Source: Bacteroidota bacterium (GTDB taxonomy: Bacteria > Bacteroidota > Bacteroidia > Bacteroidales > GCA-2711565). Taken from it: a DNA stretch of 64,000 bases. The translations under genes were made by a program, and so were the position numbers. This document shows, one piece after another, positions 16,577 to 26,141 of the stretch. The DNA lies in the NCBI GenBank assembly GCA_018816945.1, contig JAHIVC010000023.1, forward strand, positions 16,896-80,895, written 5' to 3'. Position 1 is the first letter of the stretch, and every line of letters begins with the position of its first letter. Under the pieces are notes generated by a model. It ran no database searches and was not told where the DNA came from. It saw only the letters and a program-made list of their open reading frames with translations.

Positions 16577-19222
16577 TTATTTAATAATCAATTGTTTTAT
16601 CAATTTCCCTTTCCTGTTTGTAAAAATTACAAAATAGGTACCTTTTTGATAGCCGCTTAAATCAATTTGATCGTTTAAGAAATCTTTTCGTTCCAAAACA
16701 CATTGTCCGGCCAAATTAAAAATAGATAGATCAACCGGTTCCGGTGAAGCTATCGTAACGATCTTTTCTGCTGGATTTGGATATAATTGAATCCCATCTT
16801 CTTTGTCTTCATCAAAAATACCAGTGCCGATATCGGTTGTGAACGACCATGCAGCTCCTTCAGTTTCGCCTATCGTATTCCGATTTACAACTTTCCAATA
16901 GTAGGTAGTTTGATAGCTTAGTGTAGCTGGTTGATAGGTGCTTGTTTCATTTGTGTTATTTAACACTTTCTGTGCAGGTGGATTGCTTGTTCCAAAATAC
17001 AAATCGATCTGATCAGTATTTGATCCGTTGTTCCAGCTCAAGGTTGGGTTTGTTGAAACTGCTGTTGCCTGGTTTTGGGGTTGAGGATTGGAAGGCTGCC
17101 CGGGAGGATCTGTTTGAATTCCCGCAATAGTCTTTAAATAATTGATATAACCTGCATCAATTTCTTCATAAGAAATATCGAAAACATTCCAATCTAATCC
17201 GCTCAAGAAAAAATCCCGGATGGTTGGGTAATCAGCATGATTTTTTTGCATAAAATGCCAGAATGCCTGTCCGAATGAATAAACCGACATATAACCATCA
17301 GTATCAGGCATTATTTCAGCAAGATTCGGAAAATGACCATGCTCATTTTTAAACCTTTCCAAGCCCTCTTTAAAATACCATGAACGGTTGGCCAGGTAAT
17401 CGTCATTAACACTTTCGTATGCCATGATCTCAGCCATTCCTTCTGAATGAAAACTGGGAATAGCAAACAGATGAGTTACGAAGTTAAAATGAAAACCGTG
17501 AAAAAATTCATGGGGTATCAAAGTTTTAAGTGCTTCGTCAAGTCCACCCCAAGCTACTGTTGGAGATAAAAAATCTATTTTATCGCCTGACCATGCACTT
17601 CCACCATTGTAATCGTCTAAAATCACCATACAATAAAGCCCCGCCTGAGCATTGGGATAAACCACACAATTAAATTTATGGAGAATTGGAAATTCAAAAA
17701 GTGTTGTATAATGTTCAAATTTTTCTTCCAGTTTACCAGCGATATCATCCATAAACTGAATATCCTGGGGAGTCGAATAAATATTAAAATGATTGGTTTG
17801 GCGCTGCAATACAATGCGATTGGCAACATCGTTTTCATAAAAATAGGTCAAATGATGTTGCCAAATAGTTTCATAACCATCCGGGCCAAGATTTTGTATT
17901 CCAACTACAGATAATGCTTGTGCTTCGATATAGGATACCATTAACGATCTTTTATTAATCGAAGTAAAATCATCCATACTTTTGATATCATTAATCACTG
18001 GATTATGCCCCAACTCACTGATAGCTTCAACAATTGTGTTGCTATTTATATAAAAGCCACTATAAAAAAGCCCGAAAGCTTCTGCAAAATAAGAAGGACA
18101 ATAGCCACCCTGGCTCCTTATTTGTTTTTTCTTTAAAATCAATTGTGCAAGGGTATTCTTTACCAGTCTCGAAAAAGAATCTTCATAAACATCATTTCTT
18201 CCTCCGGGAGGAATTGAAACATAAATTTCATTCGGAACTTTGTATCCGCCACATTTCCAATCAGGAAAATCAAAATTGATGAACGCACTTAATTCTTCTT
18301 TCCCAACCAGAAAGATTTTTACCTTTTCCTCTTCATCGAATAAATTATCGAGGCCGGGACGATCCCAATATGAGCATAGCTCCAGGAACCATTGATCAAT
18401 TTCATTTTTGATCTCATCCCAATATTCCGACTGGGATTCATGGGCATAAAAAGCTGTATGTTCGCTTTCTGCAATTAAAGCGGGTGGCTCGGGATGATAG
18501 ACTCTTGAACTATTACTGATCCGAAATTCATCAATCCAACCATCGAACTGGATATTACTGCCCCCATCAACACCACCCAAAAAAACCTTACGTTCAGCAT
18601 TACATAAGCTGCCATCAGTTCCTTCAGGAAATGACTGTGAATTACTAAAAACCTTGTTCCAGTCCTGATCATGAACAATAAATGATATACTAGCATCTGC
18701 GGAATCGCTGGCAAGTATTACATGATGCCATTTTTCAATCTCCAACCCGGTCTGCTGTTCAATCCTTATTTCAGCAAGATTATCGAAAGTTACCCCACAA
18801 TTAAAACCAAGGCCATCACTCCTAAAACCGATAACAATGGCTGCAACTCCCTGTCCATCTTTAATAAACAGGCTTGGAAATGCAGTTGAACCTGAACCGT
18901 AATTCCCAACTTTTACCCAGAACTCAATACGCCAGTCCCTGCCAAGGTTAAGCTCTGATGCAGGTTCAATCAGAATGCATTGTAATCCTTCTTCATTGTT
19001 CATTCTAAAGGCCTGTCCAAAACCGGTTAAAGAATTTCCATACACAGATTCGTTGCCCCAGTTTTGAACATTTCCGCTATATGATCCCTCAAAGGTCAGA
19101 TCATTGTTGAAGTGGATTAATAATACCGTCGAATCATCATTGATGCAAGGATTGCCATTTTGTTGTGAGAAGGAATAAAAGGACACAAATATTCCAATAA
19201 CAAGGAAAGTAAGGGATTTCAT
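16577..19222 (-). CDS. T9SS-secreted LamG/metallopeptidase/FN3 protein
   Basis: This 881-residue protein carries, in order: a signal peptide (1-20), a LamG/concanavalin-like domain (about 25-245), a long region 255-700 with a zinc-protease motif HEFFH (571-575) and a downstream Glu594 in SEGMAE as in gluzincins, a fibronectin III-like domain (706-797), and a type-A T9SS sorting domain (810-881: IQLYPNPAEK ... GTYFVIF ... KQLIIK). It is therefore predicted to be exported by the type IX system and attached to or released from the cell surface. Residues 345-395 look like a degenerate copy of the peptidase core without HExxH. No close substrate is known. It stands alone between spacers. Confidence 0.85.
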   Translation of the reverse strand: MKSLTFLVIGIFVSFYSFSQQNGNPCINDDSTVLLIHFNNDLTFEGSYSGNVQNWGNESVYGNSLTGFGQAFRMNNEEGLQCILIEPASELNLGRDWRIEFWVKVGNYGSGSTAFPSLFIKDGQGVAAIVIGFRSDGLGFNCGVTFDNLAEIRIEQQTGLEIEKWHHVILASDSADASISFIVHDQDWNKVFSNSQSFPEGTDGSLCNAERKVFLGGVDGGSNIQFDGWIDEFRISNSSRVYHPEPPALIAESEHTAFYAHESQSEYWDEIKNEIDQWFLELCSYWDRPGLDNLFDEEEKVKIFLVGKEELSAFINFDFPDWKCGGYKVPNEIYVSIPPGGRNDVYEDSFSRLVKNTLAQLILKKKQIRSQGGYCPSYFAEAFGLFYSGFYINSNTIVEAISELGHNPVINDIKSMDDFTSINKRSLMVSYIEAQALSVVGIQNLGPDGYETIWQHHLTYFYENDVANRIVLQRQTNHFNIYSTPQDIQFMDDIAGKLEEKFEHYTTLFEFPILHKFNCVVYPNAQAGLYCMVILDDYNGGSAWSGDKIDFLSPTVAWGGLDEALKTLIPHEFFHGFHFNFVTHLFAIPSFHSEGMAEIMAYESVNDDYLANRSWYFKEGLERFKNEHGHFPNLAEIMPDTDGYMSVYSFGQAFWHFMQKNHADYPTIRDFFLSGLDWNVFDISYEEIDAGYINYLKTIAGIQTDPPGQPSNPQPQNQATAVSTNPTLSWNNGSNTDQIDLYFGTSNPPAQKVLNNTNETSTYQPATLSYQTTYYWKVVNRNTIGETEGAAWSFTTDIGTGIFDEDKEDGIQLYPNPAEKIVTIASPEPVDLSIFNLAGQCVLERKDFLNDQIDLSGYQKGTYFVIFTNRKGKLIKQLIIK

Positions 19223-19475
19223 AATAAAATATATATAGTTCTTTTAATTATAATCAAATTCAATCCCCTACTCCAATAAGATCGTTGATCTTACAAAAAT
19301 CAATCTAAAAATAATACCGAATCTACAAAAAATTTAGCTTCATTTATGGCCTAATTATTTATATTGAATAAAAATTACATCTCTCCTTCATTATTAAAAT
19401 TTGTTTTATTTATCTGAATATCTGATTAATATTAGTTTTAAAGTATTATGCTATACTAATTAATAATATATTTTA

Positions 19476-19517
19476 AGTACTTTGTCTTGCATAGTACTGA
19501 AAAATGTTTTATGTTTG
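19476..19517 (+). promoter_or_regulatory. Promoter and candidate PadR operator
   Basis: A -7 box TATGTTTG (19510-19517) lies 19-20 bases after a -33-like CTTGC (19486-19490). Two AGTACT hexamers (19476-19481 and 19493-19498), each self-complementary, flank the -33 element 17 bases apart. Because the next gene is a PadR repressor, they are good candidates for its own operator. The -7 box ends four bases before the ATG. Confidence 0.5.
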
Positions 19518-19521
19518 TAGC

Positions 19522-19860
19522 ATGAATATTGAAAAAACACAAGCACAGATGAAGAAAGGGGTACTGGAATTATGTATATTATCCATAATTACTGGAAAAG
19601 AAGTTTACGCCTCCGATATTCTGGAAGAATTAAAACATTCGGAACTGATCGTCGTTGAAGGCACCTTATATCCCCTCTTGACTCGTTTAAAAAACGATGG
19701 CCTCCTAAGTTATCGCTGGGAAGAATCAAAATCGGGCCCACCGCGAAAATATTATGAAATTACCGAGATAGGTAAAAAAGTATTAAAAGAGTTAGACATC
19801 AGTTGGAAGGAACTGGTCAATGCTGTTCAATTGCTAACCAAATCAAACAATTTAATTTAA
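19522..19860 (+). CDS. PadR-family transcriptional regulator
   Basis: This 112-residue winged-helix repressor starts MNIEKTQAQMKKG and has the typical PadR pattern (GVLELCILSII, YASDILEEL, VEGTLYPLLTRL, GPPRKYYEITEIG). An earlier in-frame ATG at 19504 is rejected because it lies upstream of the -7 promoter box at 19510-19517. The pspC gene follows 13 bases later, a common Bacteroidota arrangement, so PadR probably controls both genes in response to envelope stress or small ligands. Confidence 0.88.
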   Translation: MNIEKTQAQMKKGVLELCILSIITGKEVYASDILEELKHSELIVVEGTLYPLLTRLKNDGLLSYRWEESKSGPPRKYYEITEIGKKVLKELDISWKELVNAVQLLTKSNNLI

Positions 19861-19873
19861 AAAAGCCAAAAAA

Positions 19874-20542
19874 ATGAAGAAAACATTCACTATAAATATT
19901 AGCGGAATAATTTTTCACATTGACGAAGATGCATACTCGAAGCTGAATTCCTATTTAGGTAGTATAAAAAATCACTTCACTAATCTGGATGGAAGAGAAG
20001 AAATCATCTCGGATATTGAAAGCCGCATCGCTGAAATTCTACAGACAAAACTAAGCGATTCAAAACAAGTTATTGTTATCGAAGACATCAACGAAGTTAT
20101 CGTAATCATGGGGCAGCCCAGCGATTTTTCGGATGAAGATGAAGAACCTGTTAAATCCCGCACAAATTATTCGGATCAGCAAACCGGCTATAAAAGATTG
20201 TACCGTGATCCTGAAAACAAAATGATTGGTGGAGTAGCCGGAGGAATTGGCGCTTATTTGCATATAGATCCGCTTTGGATAAGAATCCTGTTTATTATTG
20301 CATTATTTACAACAATAGGTGGGTTTATCTACATCATTCTTTGGATTGTTGTTCCGGAAGCTTTGACAACATCAGAGCGACTGGAAATGCGTGGCGAAAA
20401 AGTGAATATCTCGAATATCGAAAAATCAATTAAGGATGAATTCGATAATTTGAAAGGAACGATTAATGACCTGACGAACCAAGCTAAAGAAACTTACAAA
20501 AAAAAAGCGATATACCTAAGACAGTTTTCGAGGACATCCTAG
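19874..20542 (+). CDS. PspC-domain membrane protein, N-terminal part (frameshifted gene)
   Basis: The open frame gives 222 residues: an N-terminal soluble domain (1-95), a PspC domain around residues 112-165 (LYRDPENKMIGGVAGGIGAYLHIDPLWIRILF-type pattern with a transmembrane helix) and a short out-of-family tail after KETYKKK. In homologues the protein continues into further membrane segments. Here the frame breaks at a run of nine A's (20498-20506); moving one base back continues into the next open frame (20488-21552) without a stop. The two frames together form one typical PspC protein of about 560 residues. Confidence 0.8.
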   Translation: MKKTFTINISGIIFHIDEDAYSKLNSYLGSIKNHFTNLDGREEIISDIESRIAEILQTKLSDSKQVIVIEDINEVIVIMGQPSDFSDEDEEPVKSRTNYSDQQTGYKRLYRDPENKMIGGVAGGIGAYLHIDPLWIRILFIIALFTTIGGFIYIILWIVVPEALTTSERLEMRGEKVNISNIEKSIKDEFDNLKGTINDLTNQAKETYKKKAIYLRQFSRTS

Positions 20543-20583
20543 AGCTATTCGTTAATATTGCCAAAGCATTTTTTAAAGGGATC

Positions 20584-21552
20584 GTGATCTTGCTCGGAAT
20601 CGTGATTATGGTAACCGGGCTTTCACTTGTGCTGGTATTTGTTGCGGCATTCTTTGGTCGTGGAATCTGGTTCTTCGATGGTCCGGATATGGTTGTATTG
20701 CCTGCTTTTCAGCTCATGGATCTTTTCCTAAGCAGTTCGGGTAATATCGGTTTATTAAAAGTAGGATTATTTTTCCTGATCGGAATACCGTTAATCATGT
20801 TAATGTACGCAGGTATCCGAATGATTTTTGGATTTGAAAGGGTCAGGCATCTGGGATTAACTGCCTTTGTTCTTTGGTTAATCGGATTGGCTCTTACCTT
20901 GTCTTTTTCATACAGAATATTTCATAATTTCAGGTACGAAGCGGAAGATAAGTATGAATACGCAATCGAACAACCCAAAACAAATGAAATTTTCCTTGAA
21001 ACCAAAAATTCCGACAAAACATTAAATTACAAGTACGATGAACTCATTGAAATTGACGATTTGGAAATTGCGGTGACAGATGATGGTTTTTATATTAATA
21101 AGGCAAGACTGGATATCAGAAAAAGCAATAATGATCAGATTAGTTTGACAAAGCATGCAACTGCCCGTGGAAGGTCTGGATTTGCAGCTAAAGAAAGAGC
21201 TGAATTAACCGTTTATAACTTTAAGCAAGAAGGAAATCGCTTCATTTTTGATGAGTTTTATAAAATCCCGAAAGATGTACTTTGGGCCGATCAGGAAATC
21301 ACTTTAGAATTACGGATACCGGTTGGCACAAAAATTAAACTGGATCAAAATATGTACAATATTCTACGTCATAACTCCGGATATTATTATTATAGCTGGT
21401 CCGATCAGGATTATGTAATGACAGAAGATGGGCTTGAAAAATCCAGGAATTTAATGGAGAACTCAGACGATTCAGTTCAAAAAGGCTATTCAGGCATCAA
21501 CTCAATTAATTTAAATTATTTTGGATTATCCTTTAATTATTTTATAAAATAA
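20584..21552 (+). CDS. PspC protein, C-terminal part (second half of frameshifted gene)
   Basis: This frame is open from 20488. Upstream of the listed GTG at 20584 it reads in-family sequence (DIPKTVFEDILELFVNIAKA), which shows that translation normally enters from the pspC frame rather than starting here. The 322 listed residues contain three or four transmembrane helices (1-115) and a beta-rich C-terminal domain (130-322) of the type attached to Bacteroidota PspC proteins. A single extra A in the A9 tract, or slippage there, would join both halves. It may be a sequencing error, a true mutation or a slippage-controlled gene. Confidence 0.7.
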   Translation: MILLGIVIMVTGLSLVLVFVAAFFGRGIWFFDGPDMVVLPAFQLMDLFLSSSGNIGLLKVGLFFLIGIPLIMLMYAGIRMIFGFERVRHLGLTAFVLWLIGLALTLSFSYRIFHNFRYEAEDKYEYAIEQPKTNEIFLETKNSDKTLNYKYDELIEIDDLEIAVTDDGFYINKARLDIRKSNNDQISLTKHATARGRSGFAAKERAELTVYNFKQEGNRFIFDEFYKIPKDVLWADQEITLELRIPVGTKIKLDQNMYNILRHNSGYYYYSWSDQDYVMTEDGLEKSRNLMENSDDSVQKGYSGINSINLNYFGLSFNYFIK

Positions 21553-21644
21553 TGCCATTTAGCGAGTTGCTGAGAATATTGAGAATTTAACTTTAAATAC
21601 TTTAGTCACTTCATTTTTTCGTTCATTACTTAATTCTGCGTTTT

Positions 21645-22439
21645 CTAAGTAAATTGACGACAGTAGCGGTAGAGTTCCTCTATCGCTATTTTATTTTTGC
21701 TAAAACTGCATTCAACCGGTCGTTTATCTTCAAAATATTTTCCGGTGTAATTTAATCCAGCCGGATCTGTAGCAAGCCAAACAGGGGTTACAGCTCCGGT
21801 TTCAGGTGATTCGTGCCCTCCAAAACCTAAATTATTACTCAATTTTGAATTTACTTCACCGGGATGACAAGCATTTACCACAATACCAAAATTATCCAAC
21901 CGTTCGGCAAATGCAACGGTAAGCATTCTATTTGCCTGTTTCGATTGTCGATAGGCCAAATCATTGTGATATGGGCGATGTTCAAACTGAAGATCATTGA
22001 TATCCATATCACCGGCCCATGAACTTGCCACATTCACGATTCTGGCATCCTTCATACCAGACATAAACTCACTGAAATAGTGCATCATCCTGAAATAGCC
22101 TAATATATTTGTTGCAAACTGCAACTCAAAGCCATCGGTGGTAGTTCTTCGCTCACGAGGAGTAGTGGCAGCGTTATTTATTAAGATATGTAAGGGTCCC
22201 TCCCATCTTTTATATAAATCCCTTATAGAGGTATGGCTTGATAAATCAACCAACTCGTACCAAACTTTAGCACCGGGTTTTAATGCCTGTATTGTGCCAA
22301 CGGCTTCTTCCAGCCTTCTTTCATTTCTACCCAAAAGAAATACTTCAAAATCCATAAAAGCTAATTTCCGTGCAATAGCAAACCCAATTGCGCCATAAGC
22401 ACCGGTTACAATTGCAGTTTTTGGATTTTCTTGTTCCAT
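21645..22439 (-). CDS. Short-chain dehydrogenase/reductase, retinol dehydrogenase-like
   Basis: This 264-residue NAD(P)-dependent oxidoreductase has the Rossmann glycine motif TGAYGAIG (12-19), the NNAA motif, a Ser in the VNVASSW segment, and the catalytic YxxxK in YRQSK. The overall pattern (NILGYF, VNACHPGEV) is that of the retinol dehydrogenase/WWOX-like classical SDRs. The substrate cannot be read from sequence. It is divergent from the E1 dehydrogenase gene and likely a single-gene unit. Confidence 0.8.
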   Translation of the reverse strand: MEQENPKTAIVTGAYGAIGFAIARKLAFMDFEVFLLGRNERRLEEAVGTIQALKPGAKVWYELVDLSSHTSIRDLYKRWEGPLHILINNAATTPRERRTTTDGFELQFATNILGYFRMMHYFSEFMSGMKDARIVNVASSWAGDMDINDLQFEHRPYHNDLAYRQSKQANRMLTVAFAERLDNFGIVVNACHPGEVNSKLSNNLGFGGHESPETGAVTPVWLATDPAGLNYTGKYFEDKRPVECSFSKNKIAIEELYRYCRQFT

Positions 22440-22546
22440 GCAAATTTTGATTTCTTATATCGAATATAATCTATATCACACAATTATGTCAATATTTGTT
22501 AATAAATAGCCCAAATTGTGAATTTTTTATTTATAATCATTTTAAT

Positions 22547-22554
22547 TAGCTTTG
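22547..22554 (+). promoter_or_regulatory. Putative -7 box (TAGCTTTG) for the E1 gene
   Basis: TAGCTTTG fits TAnnTTTG. A start site a few bases downstream would lie at about 22560, which excludes the TTG at 22562 as a normal start and supports the ATG at 22580. Confidence 0.45.
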
Positions 22555-22579
22555 CCGATAATTGAAAGAATTAAAACCA

Positions 22580-25003
22580 ATGACGAAAATTCTTGATAGG
22601 AATAAAATATTGAAATACTTAAATAAGGATGAAATCCTGAATGATTTTCGTATTGCCAACGAGAGCAGACAGGTGAGTATCTTGGGTCGTAGGGAAGTAT
22701 TAACAGGAAAAGCGAAGTTTGGGATTTTTGGCGATGGGAAGGAAATTCCGCAATTGGCAATGGCTAAGGTATTTCAGAATGGTGACTGGCGCTCAGGTTA
22801 CTATCGTGATCAAACCTTTATGTTTGCTTCCGGGATGATGTGTTTGGAGGAATTTTTTGCTCAGCTTTATGGTGATACCGATCAGGAATTCAACCCCGGA
22901 ACCGGAGGTCGCTTGATGAACAATCATTTTTCAAGACCAACCCTTGACAAAAATGGAAACTGGCTGAATCTTTCTGAACAAAAAAACTCAGCGACCGACA
23001 CCTCCCCTACTGCCAGCCAAATGCCCAGAGCGCTTGGCTTAGCGCAGGCTTCAAAGATGTATCGAAATAATCCTGAACTCAAAAATAATCAGCAGTTTTC
23101 AATAAAAGGGAATGAGGTTGCTTTTGCAACCATCGGAGATGCAAGTACCTCGGAAGGTCAGTTTTTTGAAACAATCAATGCTTCAGGTGTTTTACAGGTA
23201 CCCTTAGCTGTTTCTATTTGGGATGATGGTTGGGGGATTTCGGTTCCGATAAAATTTCAAACCACAAAAGGAAATATATCCGAAATATTAAAAGGTTTTG
23301 AAAAAACCAAAGTAGCGGATGGTTTTCTGATTTATAAAGCCAAAGCATGGGATTATCCTAATTTAATTCAAACTTATCGGGAAGGAATTCAACAATGCCG
23401 TAAAAACCACATTCCGGTAATTTTTCATATTACAGAGGCTACTCAACCTCAAGGGCATTCTACTTCCGGTTCGCATGAACGCTATAAAACCGAAGAACAA
23501 CTTCAGATTGAAAAAGAAAGAGACGGGATTGCGGTGATGAGAAACTGGTTGCTTGGATCAGGCATTGCAACTGAGGAAGAATTGGCGCATATTGAAACAG
23601 AAGCTATTAAAAGAGCTAAAGAGGCCAGAAAAAATGCCTGGAACAACTACCAAAAACCCATTAAAAAGAAACAACAGGAATTCCTGAAAATGGTGGATGT
23701 AACTACTTGTAACTGTGCTAAAACAGCTAAAATTGAGCTGATCAAAACAGAACTTTCAAAAGTGGGAGAACCCATTTATAAAGATTTGATGTCTTCAGGG
23801 AAAAAGATACTCAGGCTCATTTGTAACTCGTGCAGTAATCCTCAAAACTCACTAAAAACAAACGTTACCAATTGGTTGAATAAAGAGATGGCATTAAGTA
23901 AGGATAGATATAGTTCGCATTTATACAGTGAATCGGATCAATCAACACTTAAAGTTAAAGAAGTTAAAGCCATCTATAATGAAAATCCGGAATCAATTCC
24001 GGGCCGTGAAATTTTATTAAAAAATTTCGATTATATTTTTAATAAATATCCTGAATCCTTAATTTTCGGAGAGGATGTTGGAAAAATTGGAGGAGTAAAT
24101 CAGGCACTTGAAGGCTTACAAAAGAAATACGGAGAGTTGAGAATTGCTGATACCGGAATCAGGGAAGCAACGATTATTGGTCAGGGTATTGGGATGGCAA
24201 TGAGAGGCTTACGACCCATTGCAGAAATCCAGTATTTCGATTATTTATTATATGGTTTACAATTACTTAGTGATGATTTAGCTACATTGAGTTACCGCAG
24301 TCGTGGCACTCAAAAAGCACCATTGATTATTCGTACGAGAGGACATCGGCTCGAAGGCATCTGGCATTCGGGATCACCTTTAAGCATGGTTATCAATTCT
24401 GTTCGTGGCATGCATGTATTGGTTCCACGCGATATGACTCAGGCTGCGGGCTTCTATAATACAATGATGGTATCCGATGATCCTGCACTTATCATCGAAC
24501 CACTTAACGGATATCGAATCAGAGAAAAAGTTCCATCAAATATTGGAGAATTTAGGGTCATTCCGGGAAAGGCAGAAATTTTGGTTAACGGAAAGGATTT
24601 GACACTGGTAACTTATGGTTCATGTGTAAGAATCGCTCAGGATGCAGTAAATCAACTTAAAGAATTTGATATTGAGGTTGAATTGATTGACGTTCAATCA
24701 TTATTACCTTTCGATACGGATCAAATCATCAATCAGTCGCTTCACAAAACAAATAAAATTTTATTCTTTGATGAAGACGTACCGGGTGGTGCAACTGCAT
24801 ACATGATGCAGATGGTTTTGGAAGGGCAAAAAGGTTTTTATCATTTGGATGCAGAACCAAAAACCTTAACTGCCAAAGATCATCGGGCAGCTTATAGTAC
24901 GGATGGGGATTATTTTTCGAATCCAAATGCTGAAGATGTTTTTGACGCGGTTTATAACATGATGCACGAATACAATCCTATAAAATATCCTAAGATTTTT
25001 TGA
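22580..25003 (+). CDS. Fused alpha/beta E1 component of a 2-oxoacid dehydrogenase (thiamine diphosphate)
   Basis: This protein of about 807 residues joins the E1-alpha domain (roughly residues 20-370) and the E1-beta domain (about 460-800) of branched-chain 2-oxoacid or pyruvate dehydrogenase complexes. The thiamine-binding motif is visible as GDASTSEGQFFE ... DDGWGISVP, and E1-beta blocks include FGEDVGKIGGVN, GIGMAMRGLRPIAEIQYFDY and FDEDVPGGATAYMM. The linker carries a CNC cysteine pair. Fusions like this are common in Bacteroidota. E2 and E3 genes are not nearby, so the exact oxoacid (branched-chain more likely) remains open. The ATG is preferred over the upstream TTG at 22562 because of the promoter position. 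Confidence 0.87.
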   Translation: MTKILDRNKILKYLNKDEILNDFRIANESRQVSILGRREVLTGKAKFGIFGDGKEIPQLAMAKVFQNGDWRSGYYRDQTFMFASGMMCLEEFFAQLYGDTDQEFNPGTGGRLMNNHFSRPTLDKNGNWLNLSEQKNSATDTSPTASQMPRALGLAQASKMYRNNPELKNNQQFSIKGNEVAFATIGDASTSEGQFFETINASGVLQVPLAVSIWDDGWGISVPIKFQTTKGNISEILKGFEKTKVADGFLIYKAKAWDYPNLIQTYREGIQQCRKNHIPVIFHITEATQPQGHSTSGSHERYKTEEQLQIEKERDGIAVMRNWLLGSGIATEEELAHIETEAIKRAKEARKNAWNNYQKPIKKKQQEFLKMVDVTTCNCAKTAKIELIKTELSKVGEPIYKDLMSSGKKILRLICNSCSNPQNSLKTNVTNWLNKEMALSKDRYSSHLYSESDQSTLKVKEVKAIYNENPESIPGREILLKNFDYIFNKYPESLIFGEDVGKIGGVNQALEGLQKKYGELRIADTGIREATIIGQGIGMAMRGLRPIAEIQYFDYLLYGLQLLSDDLATLSYRSRGTQKAPLIIRTRGHRLEGIWHSGSPLSMVINSVRGMHVLVPRDMTQAAGFYNTMMVSDDPALIIEPLNGYRIREKVPSNIGEFRVIPGKAEILVNGKDLTLVTYGSCVRIAQDAVNQLKEFDIEVELIDVQSLLPFDTDQIINQSLHKTNKILFFDEDVPGGATAYMMQMVLEGQKGFYHLDAEPKTLTAKDHRAAYSTDGDYFSNPNAEDVFDAVYNMMHEYNPIKYPKIF

Positions 25004-25031
25004 TTTTTCACAATGAACCTTAATAAACAAC

Positions 25032-26015
25032 ATGAAAGTATTTATAACTATTTTATTCCTTCTTTTGGGAAGTTCGATCGCCGGAATTTCACAAAACAAT
25101 TATAATTCTACCACTGCTGAGAAAGGAGAAGGGATCTTATCGTTACTTCGCAGGAATGGCCTAGATCCTGCAGTATATATGAATGAATTTATAAAGATCA
25201 ATAAGGCTCATCTGAATAAAAATAATGAATTAATTATTGGGAGAAAATATTTTTTGCCGGGGATACCAACTACCAGCAACTTTGCCATCTTCGGTAAAAA
25301 ATATGAAACCGTTGATATTATCGATCAGCAATTAAAAGGAGCCACTTATTATTTGATCAGCGGACATGGTGGTCCCGATCCAGGAGCGGTATCAATTATT
25401 GAAAATAAACAGGTTTGTGAAGATGAGTATAATTATGATATTGCGTTAAGGCTTGGCAGGGCCTTAATCCAACGTGGGGCCACTGTTTATATGATTATCA
25501 GGGATATAAACGATGGTATCAGGGATGAACGCTTTTTAAAATGTGACCACGATGAATTGTGTTACCCTGACAAGAAAATCCCTCATAACCAATTGCTCAG
25601 GTTGCGACAAAGAACCAATGCAGTAAACAAATTATACTTGGCTGACAAAGAAAAATTTCAACGGGTAATTATTATCCATATGGATGCAAGAAGTAAAAAT
25701 GAAGATTTGGATGTTTATTTTTATTACGACAAACGGAGTAATAGTGGTAAAAAAATGTCGGAAATTTTGCTGAATAAGCTAAAACAAAAATATAACACGC
25801 ACCAGCCCGGCAGAGGTTATGACGGTACAGTGTCACCACGTAATCTATTTGTACTTCAAAACACCTACCCTACTGCCACATTCATCGAACTTGGAAATAT
25901 GAATCATCAACAAAATCAAAAACGGTTTCTAATAGCAGATAATCGTCAGGCCCTAGCTAATTGGCTTACCGAAGGATTGATCGAAGACTTTAATGAAGAA
26001 GTAAAGAAAAAATAA
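25032..26015 (+). CDS. N-acetylmuramoyl-L-alanine amidase (Amidase_3) with LysM-like domain
   Basis: This 327-residue secreted enzyme has a signal peptide (1-20), a LysM-like cell-wall-binding segment (residues 30-78) and an Amidase_3 zinc domain: His112 in SGHGGPDPGA, an acidic ligand in CEDEYN (130-132), His216 in IIHMDA and the catalytic Glu in FIELGN near residue 288. It cleaves the stem peptide from muramic acid in peptidoglycan. The gene starts 28 bases after the E1 gene and may be co-transcribed, although no functional link is obvious. Confidence 0.82.
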   Translation: MKVFITILFLLLGSSIAGISQNNYNSTTAEKGEGILSLLRRNGLDPAVYMNEFIKINKAHLNKNNELIIGRKYFLPGIPTTSNFAIFGKKYETVDIIDQQLKGATYYLISGHGGPDPGAVSIIENKQVCEDEYNYDIALRLGRALIQRGATVYMIIRDINDGIRDERFLKCDHDELCYPDKKIPHNQLLRLRQRTNAVNKLYLADKEKFQRVIIIHMDARSKNEDLDVYFYYDKRSNSGKKMSEILLNKLKQKYNTHQPGRGYDGTVSPRNLFVLQNTYPTATFIELGNMNHQQNQKRFLIADNRQALANWLTEGLIEDFNEEVKKK

Positions 26016-26053
26016 TTTCGATCAGCTATTAGCTTTTAGCTGTTGGCTTTTAG

Positions 26054-26102
26054 GTTATTGGTTGTTTGTTGTTAGCTTGTATAAAAGTCAATAACCAATA
26101 AC
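26054..26102. repeat. 10-bp inverted repeat between convergent genes
   Basis: GTTATTGGTT (26054-26063) and AACCAATAAC (26093-26102) are perfect complements in a low-complexity spacer (GTTGTTTGTTG-type words). It may end transcription from both sides. Confidence 0.45.
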
Positions 26103-26141
26103 TAAAAAAAATACATCAGGTAAAATAGGTTGAATCTAAAA

